Source: Roseovarius sp. SCSIO 43702 (GTDB lineage: Bacteria; Pseudomonadota; Alphaproteobacteria; Rhodobacterales; Rhodobacteraceae). Taken from it: a stretch of DNA of 64,000 nt. Below, piece after piece: positions 1 through 9,104 of the stretch. Within the stretch, counting starts at the first letter, position 1. Every line of letters begins with the position of its first letter. The translations under genes were made by a program, and so were the position numbers. The stretch lies in assembly GCF_019599045.1 (NCBI RefSeq), contig NZ_CP080623.1, forward strand, positions 580,501-644,500. Direction: 5' to 3'. Under the pieces are notes generated by a model. That model was not told the origin of the DNA. It was given only the letters and a program-made list of their open reading frames with translations, and did no database searches.

Positions 1-51
1 GGCGACGCGCTGCCTTTCCGGCGCGAGATCACGGAGCTTGCCTCCGACTGA
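1..51 (+). CDS. C-terminal end of an unidentified protein (partial)
   Basis: Frame 1 is open from the window edge and ends at TGA, giving a 16-residue tail that finishes ELASD. The codons have the G/C third positions usual here, and the next gene starts 120 bp downstream on the same strand. The piece is too short to name a family, and whether it is a real gene end rather than chance is uncertain. Confidence 0.4.
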   Translation, partial: GDALPFRREITELASD

Positions 52-171
52 CGCACCGTCCGGCGGGCTTAGCCCCACCCCAAGCAAGGCTTCACCTTTT
101 ACTAGTTCTCGCCCAACGCCCGCATCCGTAAATTCACGCGAAACCCGATTGACGAAGGAAGGACGCGCGAC

Positions 172-1458
172 ATGCCGACAGAGAAGACCGATACCGTGGT
201 GGTGGGCGGCGGCCAGGCCGGCCTCGCCATGAGCGAACACCTCGGCAAGCAGGGCGTCGATCACATCGTGCTCGAACGTCACCGCATCGCCGAGCGCTGG
301 CGCTCCGAGCGCTGGGATTCGCTCGTCGCGAACGGTCCCGCCTGGCACGACCGTTTCCCCGGCATGAAGTTCGAGGATATCGACCCCGAGGCTTTCGCCC
401 CGAAAGAGCGGATCGCCGACTATTTCGTCGAATATGCCAAGCGCATCGACGCCCCGATCCGCACCGGGGTCGAGGTCAAGCGCGTGAGCCGCATCGAAGG
501 CGATCAACGGTTCCGCGTGGAAACCTCCGAGGACGTGATCGACGCGCGCAACGTCGTCGCCGCCACCGGCCCCTTCCAGAAGCCCGCGATCCCCGACGTG
601 GTGCCTGCCGACGCCGGGCTGGTCCAGATGCACTCGACCGCCTACCGTAACCCCGGGCAATTGCCCGAGGGCGCCGTGCTGGTCGTCGGCTGCGGCTCGT
701 CGGGCGCGCAGATCGCCGACGAACTCGCCCGCGCGGGCCGCGATGTCTATCTCTCGACGGGCCCCCACGACCGCCCCCCGCGCGCCTATCGCGGCCGCGA
801 TTTCTGCTGGTGGCTGGGTGTGCTGGGCAAGTGGGAACGGACCGCACCCTCGCCCGAGACCGAGCATGTCACCATCGCCGTCAGTGGTGCCAATGGCGGC
901 GAGACGGTCGATTTCCGCCGCATGGCCGCCCGCGGCGTCACGCTTCTGGGCCGGACCGAAGGCTACGACAACGGCACGCTCACCTTCGCGGATGATCTTC
1001 AGCGCAACGTGGCGAACGGCGACGCCAACTACCTCGCCGTCCTGCGCGAGGCCGACGCCTATGCCGAGCGCATGGGCCTCGACCTGCCCGAGGAACCCGA
1101 AGCGCACGAGATCGGACCCGATCCCGAGTGTCTCAGGAACCCGATCCTGAGCCTCGACATCGAAAAGGCCGGGATCACCTCGATCATCTGGGCCACCGGC
1201 TTCACGCTCGACTACGGCTGGCTCGAGGTCGACACGTTCGACGAGCGCGGCCGCCCCGTCCACGAGCGCGGCATCTCGCGGGAACCGGGGGTCTATTTCC
1301 TCGGGCTCCCGTGGCAATCGCGCCGTGGCTCCGCGTTCATCTGGGGGGTCTGGCACGATGCGAAATTCATCGCCGACCAGATCGTCATCCAGCGCGCCTA
1401 TAGCGACTACCACGAGGAGGCCGTGAAGGACGCGCGCACACCGCAGGTGGCCGAGTAG
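172..1458 (+). CDS. Flavin-containing monooxygenase-like NAD(P)/FAD oxidoreductase
   Basis: This 428-residue protein has the two Rossmann dinucleotide motifs of the class B flavin monooxygenase group. The FAD site is G12-G-G-Q-A-G17, and the NADPH site is GCGSSG at about residues 171-176. An ATG motif (ATGFTLDYG) near residue 341 is also typical. An FMO-like segment with a histidine (QMHSTAY) precedes the second nucleotide site. Such enzymes oxygenate nitrogen, sulfur or ketone substrates, and the substrate here cannot be read from sequence. The ATG is preceded by a good ribosome site (GAAGGAAGG). It appears to stand alone, with a tRNA gene on the opposite strand downstream. Confidence 0.85.
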   Translation: MPTEKTDTVVVGGGQAGLAMSEHLGKQGVDHIVLERHRIAERWRSERWDSLVANGPAWHDRFPGMKFEDIDPEAFAPKERIADYFVEYAKRIDAPIRTGVEVKRVSRIEGDQRFRVETSEDVIDARNVVAATGPFQKPAIPDVVPADAGLVQMHSTAYRNPGQLPEGAVLVVGCGSSGAQIADELARAGRDVYLSTGPHDRPPRAYRGRDFCWWLGVLGKWERTAPSPETEHVTIAVSGANGGETVDFRRMAARGVTLLGRTEGYDNGTLTFADDLQRNVANGDANYLAVLREADAYAERMGLDLPEEPEAHEIGPDPECLRNPILSLDIEKAGITSIIWATGFTLDYGWLEVDTFDERGRPVHERGISREPGVYFLGLPWQSRRGSAFIWGVWHDAKFIADQIVIQRAYSDYHEEAVKDARTPQVAE

Positions 1459-1531
1459 GGCAGGGACGGAAAAAGGGTTTGGCTCTCTCGCGGTTCGTTC
1501 GGAACCACTGAGGCGGTAGCCCAATCGAACA

Positions 1532-1617
1532 TGGTACGGGCGGCCGGACTCGAACCGGCACGGCCTCTCGGCCTGGAGATTTTAAGTCTCCTGTGTCTAC
1601 CATTCCACCACGCCCGC
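1532..1617 (-). tRNA. tRNA-Leu(UAA)
   Basis: An 86-nt class II tRNA with encoded CCA. The acceptor stem GCGGGCG pairs with CGCCCGT. The anticodon stem GGAGA/TCTCC encloses loop CTTAAAA (anticodon TAA), a long variable arm follows, and the T arm carries GGTTCGAGTCC. The long variable arm together with the anticodon identifies leucine. Confidence 0.95.
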
Positions 1618-1658
1618 GGCTCGGCGCGACAATACGGGCTGCGCGCGTGGTGTAAAGT

Positions 1659-2207
1659 TCAGAGCTTCTTCTCTTCCGCCTCGATCACCTGCAGAAGCGC
1701 CCGCTCGCTCAGCCACGGGTTCAGCTCCAGCGCGGCGCGCAGCACGAGCGCCGCTTCCGCCTTGCGGTCGAGCGCGACGAGGGTCAGCGCCTGGCCCGTC
1801 ATCGCCGCGATATGCCGGGGCGACAGCGCCACGGCCCGCTCGAGATCGGGCAGGGCGGCCTCGTAGTCGCCGCGCAGGAAGTTGACGAAGGCGCGCTGGT
1901 TGTATCCCTCGGCATAGTCCGGGCAGTACGCGACCAACCGTCCCGCCGCCTTCCGCGCCCCGGCATAATCGCCCACCTCGCGCCGCCGCATCGCCTCGTC
2001 CAGAAGCTCCTGCGCCGCCTCGTCGGGCGCATCCGCCCACAGCGCCCACATCTCGTCGGAGATGCCCCATGCCGCGGCCTCGTCGGGGGCCGCCTGCGCC
2101 TCGGCGATCAACGCGTCAAGCGCGTCGGCGTGGTCGGGTGCGGGTGGACAGGTCGCCGACGCCGCGGTGGCCAGCGTCAGGGGAACAAGGAGCGCGATCA
2201 ATCTCAT
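1659..2207 (-). CDS. Secreted tetratricopeptide-repeat protein
   Basis: This 182-residue protein begins with a hydrophobic signal peptide of about 18 residues ending ASATC. It then has helical TPR-like repeats: one around YAGARKAAGRLVAYCPDYAEGYNQRAF, a second around YEAALPDLERAVALSPRHIAAMTGQAL, and a third around KAEAALVLRAALELNP. TPR domains bind partner proteins, so a periplasmic scaffold role is an inference. The cysteine near the predicted cleavage site could also make it a lipoprotein, though the lipobox is not canonical. It lies between tRNA-Leu and putR on the same strand, with no clear operon partner. Confidence 0.75.
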   Translation of the reverse strand: MRLIALLVPLTLATAASATCPPAPDHADALDALIAEAQAAPDEAAAWGISDEMWALWADAPDEAAQELLDEAMRRREVGDYAGARKAAGRLVAYCPDYAEGYNQRAFVNFLRGDYEAALPDLERAVALSPRHIAAMTGQALTLVALDRKAEAALVLRAALELNPWLSERALLQVIEAEEKKL

Positions 2208-2238
2208 GCCGTCCAGAATGGCACGAACGCGGCCCCGG

Positions 2239-2715
2239 TCAAATCACATCTGCGGGCGCATTGTCCTTCACCGCCTGCATCGCAACGTAGGTCGAGGTAT
2301 GCGCCACATGCGGCAGGGTCGAGATATGCTCCGCCAGCACACGGCGATAATCGCTCATGCTTTGCGTACGGATTTTCAGCAGGTAATCGAAATTCGCCGC
2401 GATCATGTGCACTTCCTCGATCTCGGGCACCCTGAGCACTGCCGCGTTGAAGGCCGAGAGCGCCGCCTCGCGCGTGTCCGTGAGGCGCACTTCGACGAAG
2501 CTCACGTGATCGCGGCCCAGCCGGATGGGATCGACCGTCGCGCGGTAGCCGGTGATCACACCGGCCTGCTCGAGCCGCCGAAGACGCGCCTGCGTGGGCG
2601 ATTTCGAGAGGCCGATCCGGTTGGCCAGTTCGGTGATGCTGATCCGGCCATCCGCAGAGACAGCCCGCAGAATCGCTTGGTCGTAACGGTCGAATGCGAA
2701 CTGGTCGGTTTGCAC
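2239..2715 (-). CDS. putR: Lrp/AsnC-family regulator, probable PutR activator of putA
   Basis: A 158-residue protein with an N-terminal winged helix (DRYDQAILRAVSADGRI ... LSKSPTQARLRRLEQAGVI, about residues 8-56) and a C-terminal ligand-binding RAM domain. I chose the GTG start because a GAGAGG ribosome site lies six bases upstream. An in-frame ATG 45 bp further out has no such site. It is divergent from putA with 113 bp between the starts. In Agrobacterium and Rhodobacter a divergent Lrp-type PutR activates putA in response to proline, and the same job is likely here. An inverted repeat GGCC-AAAC-GGCC lies at 2735-2746 and is a candidate operator, but this is weak. Confidence 0.85.
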   Translation of the reverse strand: MQTDQFAFDRYDQAILRAVSADGRISITELANRIGLSKSPTQARLRRLEQAGVITGYRATVDPIRLGRDHVSFVEVRLTDTREAALSAFNAAVLRVPEIEEVHMIAANFDYLLKIRTQSMSDYRRVLAEHISTLPHVAHTSTYVAMQAVKDNAPADVI

Positions 2716-2828
2716 GGCCAACCTCTCAAATAATGGCCAAACGGCCTGCGAAAAATGCAATATCGGGAAAAACAGCTTAGTCGACGGTGGTATACTCGGT
2801 CAATCCACCTGCCCGAGAGGAGCATTTC

Positions 2829-5800
2829 ATGAACGTCCAGACCGCCCCGCGCCTTGCCGTCGACCAGAACATGTATGCCGATGAGCGCGCCACGCTCGAA
2901 CGGCTCGCGGAGGAGGCGAATCTCAGCGCGGCGGATCGCGAACGGATCGCGGCCCACGGCGCCAAGCTCGTGCGCGAGATCCGGGCCAAGACCGATCCGG
3001 GCATGATGGAGGTCTTCCTCGCCGAGTATGGCCTCTCGACCGAGGAGGGCATCGCGCTCATGTGTCTCGCCGAGGCGCTCCTGAGGGTGCCCGACGCCGA
3101 CACGATCGACGCGCTGATCGAGGACAAGATCGCGCCGTCGGACTGGGGCAGCCACATGGGCCATTCCACCTCGTCGCTCGTCAACGCGTCCACCTGGGCG
3201 CTCATGCTCACCGGCAAGGTGCTCAAGGACGAACGGCCCGGTCCCGTGGGCCATCTGCGCAGCGCCATCAAGCGGCTGGGCGAGCCGGTGATCCGCACCG
3301 CCGTGGGCCGCGCCATGCGCGAAATGGGCCGACAGTTCGTGCTGGGCGAGACGATCCAGGGCGCGATGGAACGCGCGCGCAAGCAGGAGCGCAAGGGCTA
3401 CACCTATTCCTACGACATGCTGGGCGAGGCCGCGCGCACCGACGCGGACGCCACCCGCTATCACCTCGCCTATTCCCGCGCCATTTCGGCCATCGCCGAG
3501 GCATGTCACCACAAGGAAATCGCCAGGAATCCGGGCATTTCGGTCAAGCTCTCCGCGCTCCATCCCCGCTACGAGGAGGCGCAGCGCGAAGAGGTGATGG
3601 AGGTGCTCATGCCCCGCCTGCGCGGCCTGGCGCTCCTGGCGAAATCCGCGCGGATGGGCCTCAACATCGACGCCGAGGAGGCCGACCGCCTCGCGCTTTC
3701 GCTCGACGTGATCGAGGCCGTGCTGTCCGAGCCCGCGCTCGAGGGTTGGGACGGCTTCGGCGTCGTCGTGCAGGCTTATGGCCAGCGCGCGGGCGACGCC
3801 ATCGACTATCTCTACAACCTTGCCGAAAAGCATGATCGCCGCATCATGGTGCGGCTGGTCAAGGGCGCCTACTGGGACACCGAGATCAAGCGCGCCCAGG
3901 TCGAGGGGATCGACGGTTTCCCGGTCTTCACCTCCAAGGCCGCGACCGACATCAGCTACATCGCGAACGCCCGCAAGCTTTTGTCGATGACCGACCGGAT
4001 CTACCCCCAATTCGCCACGCATAACGCGCATACCGTGGCCGCGATCCTCGACATGGCCGGCAACGACAAGGAGGCGTTCGAGTTCCAGCGCCTCCACGGC
4101 ATGGGCGAATCGCTGCATGACATCGTGATGGATGCCGAAGGCACGCGCTGCCGCATCTATGCCCCCGTCGGCGCGCATCGCGATCTTCTGGCCTATCTCG
4201 TGCGCCGCCTGCTTGAGAACGGCGCCAACTCGAGCTTCGTCAACCAGATCGTGGACGAGGACGTGCCCCCCGAAGAGGTCGCGCGCGATCCTTTCGAGGT
4301 CATCAAAGACTCGTGGCCCTCGATCACGCGCGGCCCGGACCTCTTCCGCCCCGAGCGCGTGAACTCGCGCGGCTTCGATCTGACCCACGCCCCCACACTC
4401 GCGCTCATCGAAGAGAAACGCGCGCCCTTCGCCGCCGGAAAGCACCAGTGGCAGGCCGCGCCGCTTCTCGCCGGTGATGCCGCGCCGAACGAGGCACAGC
4501 CGGTCCGGAACCCCGCCGATCCCGCCGACACGCCCGGCACGGTGGCCGAGGCGAGCGAGGCCGACATCGAGACAGCTCTCGCCAACGCCGCTGCCTGGGA
4601 CGCATCGCCCGAGGCTCGCGCCGAGATACTCAACAAGGTGGCCGATCTCTACGAGGCCAATTTCGGCGAAATCTTCGCGGCGCTCGCGCGCGAAGCCGGA
4701 AAGTTGCAACTCGACGCCGTGGCCGAGCTTCGCGAAGCGGTGGATTTCCTGCGCTACTACGCCGCCAACGCGCCGCAGGATCCGCCCGTAGGAGTCTTTA
4801 CCTGCATCTCGCCCTGGAACTTCCCACTCGCCATCTTTACGGGCCAGATTGCCGCGGCCCTTGCCGCGGGCAACGCCGTCCTGTCGAAACCTGCCGAACA
4901 GACCCCGCTCATCGCGCATATCGCCATCGGCCTCATGCACGAGGCCGGCGTGCCGCGCAGCGCGCTTCAGCTTCTTCCCGGCGGCGGCGCGGTGGGTGCG
5001 GCGCTCACCTCCGACGCGCGCGTCGGCGGCGTGGCCTTCACCGGATCGACCGAAACGGCGCACAAGATCCGCGCCGCCATGGCCAAGAACCTCGCCCCCG
5101 GCGCGCCGCTCATCGCCGAGACGGGCGGGCTCAACGCCATGATCGTGGACAGCACCGCGCTGCCGGAACAGGCCGTGCAGGCCATCGTCGAAAGCGCGTT
5201 CCAATCCGCCGGCCAACGCTGCTCAGCGCTGCGCTGCCTCTACGTGCAGGACGACATCGCGCCCGGCTTCCTCGAGATGCTCACCGGCGCGATGGATGCG
5301 CTCAACGTGGGCAATCCCTGGTATCTCTCGACCGATTGCGGCCCCGTGATCGATGAGGAGGCCCGCACGAACATCGCCGAGCATATCCAGACGGCGCGTG
5401 CCGAAGGCCGCCTTCTGCACGAATTGAAGACCCCGAACGCTGGTACCTTCATCGCCCCGACGCTCATCAGGGTCGATGGCATCGAGGATCTCGAGCGCGA
5501 GGTTTTCGGTCCCGTCCTTCACGTCGCCACGTTCAGGAGCCAGCAACTCGATCAGGTCATCGAAGCGATCAACGCCACGGGCTACGGCCTCACCTTCGGC
5601 CTCATGACCCGCATCGACGACCGCGTGCAGCACGTGACCGAGGCGGTTCACGCGGGCAACATCTATGTCAACCGCAACCAGATCGGCGCCATCGTCGGCT
5701 CCCAGCCTTTCGGCGGCGAGGGGCTCTCGGGCACCGGACCCAAGGCGGGCGGGCCGCATTATCTCACCCGCTTCACCGCGCGCCCCGCACCCATGAAGGG

Positions 5801-6263
5801 CGAGCCCTGGGGCGGCAACATGGACGACAAGGCGGTTGCCAAGGCGCTGGCGGAACCGCAGGGCGATCACACGGTGCGCGACCTCATCCTGCCGGGCCCC
5901 ACGGGCGAATCGAACAAGCTCTCGGTCTTCCCGCGCGCGCCCCTCCTGTGCCTCGGGCCGGGCAGGGATGCGGCCCGGGCACAAGCGAAGGCTGTCACCG
6001 AGCTTGGCGGTCGGGCGGCGCTTGCCACCGGCCACGTGGCCCCCGAAACGCTCAGGTCGCTTTCGGGCTTCTCCGGCGCGCTCTGGTGGGGAGACGAAGA
6101 AACGGCCCGCGCCTACGCCAGGGCGCTGTCGGAACGCGATGGCCCCATCCTGCCGCTCGTGACCGGCGCGCCCGACACGGGCCACGCCTGTCACGAACGC
6201 CACGTCTGCGTCGACACCACGGCGGCAGGCGGCAACGCGGCGCTTCTGGGCGGCGTGGCCTGA
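2829..6263 (+). CDS. putA: Bifunctional proline dehydrogenase / L-glutamate gamma-semialdehyde dehydrogenase
   Basis: This 1144-residue flavoprotein converts proline to glutamate. The N-terminal half is the FAD-dependent proline dehydrogenase barrel, with LVKGAYWDTEIKRAQ at about residues 340-355. The C-terminal half is an aldehyde dehydrogenase with catalytic Glu764 (IAETGG) and Cys798 (GQRCSAL). A shorter C-terminal conserved domain follows. It lacks the ribbon-helix-helix domain of the roughly 1320-residue E. coli protein, which fits regulation by the divergent putR. The ATG follows GAGAGGAG at good spacing. An in-frame ATG 42 bp upstream has no ribosome site. Intermediates are normally channelled between the two active sites. 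Confidence 0.97.
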   Translation: MNVQTAPRLAVDQNMYADERATLERLAEEANLSAADRERIAAHGAKLVREIRAKTDPGMMEVFLAEYGLSTEEGIALMCLAEALLRVPDADTIDALIEDKIAPSDWGSHMGHSTSSLVNASTWALMLTGKVLKDERPGPVGHLRSAIKRLGEPVIRTAVGRAMREMGRQFVLGETIQGAMERARKQERKGYTYSYDMLGEAARTDADATRYHLAYSRAISAIAEACHHKEIARNPGISVKLSALHPRYEEAQREEVMEVLMPRLRGLALLAKSARMGLNIDAEEADRLALSLDVIEAVLSEPALEGWDGFGVVVQAYGQRAGDAIDYLYNLAEKHDRRIMVRLVKGAYWDTEIKRAQVEGIDGFPVFTSKAATDISYIANARKLLSMTDRIYPQFATHNAHTVAAILDMAGNDKEAFEFQRLHGMGESLHDIVMDAEGTRCRIYAPVGAHRDLLAYLVRRLLENGANSSFVNQIVDEDVPPEEVARDPFEVIKDSWPSITRGPDLFRPERVNSRGFDLTHAPTLALIEEKRAPFAAGKHQWQAAPLLAGDAAPNEAQPVRNPADPADTPGTVAEASEADIETALANAAAWDASPEARAEILNKVADLYEANFGEIFAALAREAGKLQLDAVAELREAVDFLRYYAANAPQDPPVGVFTCISPWNFPLAIFTGQIAAALAAGNAVLSKPAEQTPLIAHIAIGLMHEAGVPRSALQLLPGGGAVGAALTSDARVGGVAFTGSTETAHKIRAAMAKNLAPGAPLIAETGGLNAMIVDSTALPEQAVQAIVESAFQSAGQRCSALRCLYVQDDIAPGFLEMLTGAMDALNVGNPWYLSTDCGPVIDEEARTNIAEHIQTARAEGRLLHELKTPNAGTFIAPTLIRVDGIEDLEREVFGPVLHVATFRSQQLDQVIEAINATGYGLTFGLMTRIDDRVQHVTEAVHAGNIYVNRNQIGAIVGSQPFGGEGLSGTGPKAGGPHYLTRFTARPAPMKGEPWGGNMDDKAVAKALAEPQGDHTVRDLILPGPTGESNKLSVFPRAPLLCLGPGRDAARAQAKAVTELGGRAALATGHVAPETLRSLSGFSGALWWGDEETARAYARALSERDGPILPLVTGAPDTGHACHERHVCVDTTAAGGNAALLGGVA

Positions 6264-6290
6264 GGCGGCGACACTCCGCATGATCTGCTA

Positions 6291-6361
6291 GGCCCCGGGT
6301 CACGCCCGGGGCGGGGTCATTCCGAAACTCCCGTCCCGGCCCTGCGCCCGGACCTCCCGCG
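6291..6361. repeat. Intergenic copy of a GC-rich double-palindrome repeat
   Basis: A hairpin with arms GCCCCGGG and CCCGGGGC around a 5-nt loop occupies 6292-6312. A degenerate second GC-rich inverted segment and a CCTC-containing tail follow. The first hairpin matches one inside valS at 14824-14844 at 20 of 21 positions. It lies 30 bp after the putA stop and has no T tract, so it is not a clear intrinsic terminator. Confidence 0.65.
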
Positions 6362-6472
6362 TCGCGCTCAGGCGTCGGAGCGGCGACAGGACCGCGCGTC
6401 GCCGCATCCGCCCGATCCCCGGCCTCGCATAACCGTCTTGACCACGCCCCCCGCAGCCGCCACCGTGCCGCA

Positions 6473-7222
6473 ATGTTCCCGATCCGCGATCACAACCCTT
6501 CGGGCAGTACGCCCTTCGTCACCTGGGCTCTGATCGCGCTCAATATCCTCGTGTTCCTCAGCTACTATCCCCTCGCGCGCGACGACTACGCGCTCTTCCG
6601 GGTCTATGCCGATTTCGCGCTCGTCCCCGGGCTCGTCACCGAGGGCTACAACCTGCACGGCTTTCTGACCTCCATGTTCATGCATGGCGGCTGGATGCAC
6701 CTCGCGGGCAACATGCTCTTCCTGTGGGTTTTCGGCGACAACATGGAAGACGAGATGGGGCACATCCCCTTTCTTCTCTTCTATCTCGCCGCCGGGTTCG
6801 GCGCGGCGCTTGCGCATTACCTTTCGGCACCTACGGCCATGGTGCCTATGGTGGGCGCGTCGGGGGCCATCGCCGGGGTGATGGGTGGCTACCTGCTGCT
6901 GTTTCCGCGCGCACGGGTGGACGTGCTGATCATCCTGGTGATCTATGTGACCGTCCTGCCGATCCCCGCCTGGATCACGCTCGGCCTCTGGTTCGCGCTC
7001 CAGATCTTCAGCGGCTTCGGCGCCGACCCGAACCTCGGCGGCGTCGCCTACTGGGCCCATGCGGGCGGCTTCATCCTGGGGATCGTGCTGACCCTGCCGC
7101 TTTTCCTGCGCCGGGGTGGCCCGGCCTTCTGGATGCGCACCCAAGGCAGGCCGCCCCATCCCGAAGCGACGTATGAACTGACCCGTTCGAACATCCCCAC
7201 CGTCAGGAGACGCCGAAAATGA
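6473..7222 (+). CDS. Rhomboid-family intramembrane serine protease
   Basis: A 249-residue polytopic membrane protein. The rhomboid signature is complete. HGGWMHLAGNMLFLWVFGDN forms the L1/TM2 region with the conserved His and Asn. The nucleophile is Ser130 in GASGAIAGVMG, and the catalytic partner is His196 in YWAHAGGF. Rhomboids cleave transmembrane substrates within the bilayer, and the substrate here is unknown. The stop overlaps the start of the following GFA gene by four bases (ATGA), so the two are translationally coupled. Confidence 0.93.
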   Translation: MFPIRDHNPSGSTPFVTWALIALNILVFLSYYPLARDDYALFRVYADFALVPGLVTEGYNLHGFLTSMFMHGGWMHLAGNMLFLWVFGDNMEDEMGHIPFLLFYLAAGFGAALAHYLSAPTAMVPMVGASGAIAGVMGGYLLLFPRARVDVLIILVIYVTVLPIPAWITLGLWFALQIFSGFGADPNLGGVAYWAHAGGFILGIVLTLPLFLRRGGPAFWMRTQGRPPHPEATYELTRSNIPTVRRRRK

Positions 7223-7599
7223 CCGATGATGTGACGAACCCCGTCAAGGTGACTTGCCACTGCGGCGCCGTCGAACTGCGGGTGACGCTCTCCGACGGCC
7301 TCGCCACCGCGCGGCGCTGCGATTGCAGCTTCTGTCGCAGGCGCGGCACACCCGCGGTCTCGGCGCCGCTCGACGGGCTGGAGATCCTGCGCGGCGCGGA
7401 CAAGCTCACGCTCTATCAATGGGGCACGAAAACCGCGAAACACTATTTCTGTTCGGTCTGCGGCATCTACACCCATCACCGGCGCCGCTCCGACCCCAAC
7501 GAATACGGGGTCAACATGGGCGGCATCGAAGGCGTGAACCCCGCCCTGCACGAGCCGATCGGCTGGCACGACGGGGTGAATCATCCATCGGATCGGTGA
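7219..7599 (+). CDS. GFA/CENP-V family zinc protein
   Basis: A 126-residue protein of the glutathione-dependent formaldehyde-activating (GFA) fold. It has the expected cysteine pattern: CHCGAVELRV near the N-terminus, CDCSFCRRRG, and a late CSVCGIYTHH. These cysteines bind zinc in the family. The original formaldehyde-glutathione activity is not established for most members, so function stays open. It is translationally coupled to the rhomboid gene through a four-base overlap. Confidence 0.85.
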   Translation: MTDDVTNPVKVTCHCGAVELRVTLSDGLATARRCDCSFCRRRGTPAVSAPLDGLEILRGADKLTLYQWGTKTAKHYFCSVCGIYTHHRRRSDPNEYGVNMGGIEGVNPALHEPIGWHDGVNHPSDR

Positions 7600-7625
7600 A
7601 CTCGGAGATCCGCCCGGCGATGCGT

Positions 7626-7874
7626 TCAGAAGTCGAACAACTCGCCCAGGAACGACTCCTTGCGCTTCTTCCTGCGCGGGCGGTCGTCCCAGTCGTCTGA
7701 TCGCCGCGTGTCGTGGCGCGGGGGAGGGGGCGGCGCCTCGGCCACCTGCCGCTCGATGATCTTGTCCAACTCGCCGCGGTCAAGCCAGACGCCCCGGCAA
7801 TTCGGGCAGTAGTCGATCTCGACACCGTTGCGGTCGGCCATCACGAGGGTTTCGCCATCCACGGGGCACTTCAT
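7626..7874 (-). CDS. Small zinc-ribbon (TFIIB-type) protein
   Basis: An 82-residue protein starting MKCPVDGETLVM, with a second cysteine pair in YCPNCRGVWLDRGELDKII. This is the zf-TFIIB zinc-ribbon signature. A proline run and a basic tail (RPRRKKRKES) lead to a conserved-looking end, FLGELFDF. The ATG overlaps the stop of the upstream DUF465 gene by four bases, so the two form an operon. The family is widespread and uncharacterised. Confidence 0.85.
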   Translation of the reverse strand: MKCPVDGETLVMADRNGVEIDYCPNCRGVWLDRGELDKIIERQVAEAPPPPPRHDTRRSDDWDDRPRRKKRKESFLGELFDF

Positions 7875-8080
7875 GCCGGTTCTCCCTGATCGCCACGCCG
7901 CGCGGCATGGCACGAGGCGAGCATGTCCTTCAGTCTCAGCCGCGCCGCCTTGAGCGCGCGAAGCTTCTGCCAGTCGGGCAGGGGGCTGCGCAATTCCGAT
8001 TGAATCCGATCCTTGAGCGCGACCCGTTTCTGCCGCAAGGCCTCGATCCGCCGCATGATCCGTTCATTCCGATTTGGCAT
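7871..8080 (-). CDS. DUF465 (YdcH-like) small protein
   Basis: A 69-residue, highly charged, probably all-helical protein, MPNRNERIMRRIEALRQKRV..., resembling the DUF465/YdcH family. The chosen ATG has a GGGAGAG ribosome site upstream. The longer open frame to 8179 starts with sequence unlike the family. It is coupled by a four-base overlap to the zinc-ribbon gene downstream. Function unknown. Confidence 0.75.
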   Translation of the reverse strand: MPNRNERIMRRIEALRQKRVALKDRIQSELRSPLPDWQKLRALKAARLRLKDMLASCHAARRGDQGEPA

Positions 8081-8106
8081 GGTCTCTCCCTTTCTCGCAC
8101 TGCATC

Positions 8107-8125
8107 CCCCGCGTCTCTCGCGGGG
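8107..8125 (-). other. GC-rich hairpin in the leader of the DUF465 operon
   Basis: Perfect 7-bp arms CCCCGCG and CGCGGGG around a 5-nt loop, 27 bp upstream of the DUF465 start. It could end transcription from the upstream suhB-like gene or structure the leader. No T tract follows. Confidence 0.45.
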
Positions 8126-8249
8126 TTGCCTTCGAGATGGGGACGGAATCGCGAAAAATGAATAGGGGTGCGACAGCATGGTGAATTTCCGCCAGTCGAA
8201 ATCGCACCGGCGCGATTCCAGTGCTCCGACCGGGCGCTACTCACTCGGT

Positions 8250-9038
8250 TCAGGCGTTGCGGATCACCTTCGCGAACTTCTCGAAAATCGGCTCGTTCGA
8301 GCAGATGACCGCCCCGCTTTCGAGGATCTCGGCGCCGGGCTTCAGTGCCTCGACCATACCGCCGGCTTCGCGCACGATGATCACGCCGGCTGCCAGGTCC
8401 CACGCGTTGAGGCGCCGTTCCCAGAATCCCTCGTAGCGGCCCGCCGCCACATAAGCCATGTCGAGCGCCGCCGACCCCCACCGCCGCACGCCCGCGCAGG
8501 CAGGCATCAGCCGCGCGAGGTCCTGCAACGTGTGCGGCAGGTCGCTGCGGCCCCCGAAGGGCACGCCCGTGGCAAAGATCGACTCGATCATCTTCGCCCG
8601 GCCCGAGACCCGCAGGCGGCTGTCGTTCATCCACGCGCCTTCGCCTTTCTCGGCAAAGAACATCTCGTCCTTGGCCGCGTCATAGATCACGCCCGCCACG
8701 ACATTTCCCTTGTGTTCCAGGGCGATGCTGACCGCCCAATGGGGCAGGCCATGCAGGAAGTTCGTGGTCCCGTCGAGCGGATCGACGATCCAGCGCCGCG
8801 TCGGGTCGCTGCCCTCGATCTCTCCGCCCTCCTCGGCGATCCAGCCATAGGTGGACCGCGCGCCCAGCAGCTCCTCCTTGAGGATCGCTTCCGCCGCGAT
8901 GTCCGCGCGGCTCACGAAATCGCCCGCGCCCTTCATGCTCACCTGAAGGTTCTCGACCTCGCGGAAATCCTTGACCAGCGACCGGCCCGCCTTGCGCGCG
9001 GCCTTTATCATGATGTTGAGGTTTGCGCTGCCGACCAT
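8250..9038 (-). CDS. suhB: Inositol monophosphatase family protein (SuhB-like)
   Basis: A 262-residue Mg-dependent phosphatase. The metal site is complete: E69-E70 in WIAEEGG, and D86-P-L-D-G-T91 in WIVDPLDGTTNF. The C-terminal AWDLAAGVIIVREAGG motif supplies the last aspartate. Family members hydrolyse inositol-1-phosphate and related phosphates, and E. coli SuhB also acts in rRNA antitermination. It sits 66 bp downstream of metR on the same strand. Confidence 0.9.
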   Translation of the reverse strand: MVGSANLNIMIKAARKAGRSLVKDFREVENLQVSMKGAGDFVSRADIAAEAILKEELLGARSTYGWIAEEGGEIEGSDPTRRWIVDPLDGTTNFLHGLPHWAVSIALEHKGNVVAGVIYDAAKDEMFFAEKGEGAWMNDSRLRVSGRAKMIESIFATGVPFGGRSDLPHTLQDLARLMPACAGVRRWGSAALDMAYVAAGRYEGFWERRLNAWDLAAGVIIVREAGGMVEALKPGAEILESGAVICSNEPIFEKFAKVIRNA

Positions 9039-9104
9039 CGCGTGAGGCTCCTTTTCGTCAAGCCGCGCGTATACGCCCCCACCGCCCGCTTGCCAAGGGG
9101 GGCG

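Noticed and set aside
2556..5216. An 886-codon open frame on the minus strand across putA
   Set aside because: It is antisense to a full-length PutA, has no recognisable domain and runs into putR sequence out of frame. Long antisense frames are common in GC-rich coding DNA.
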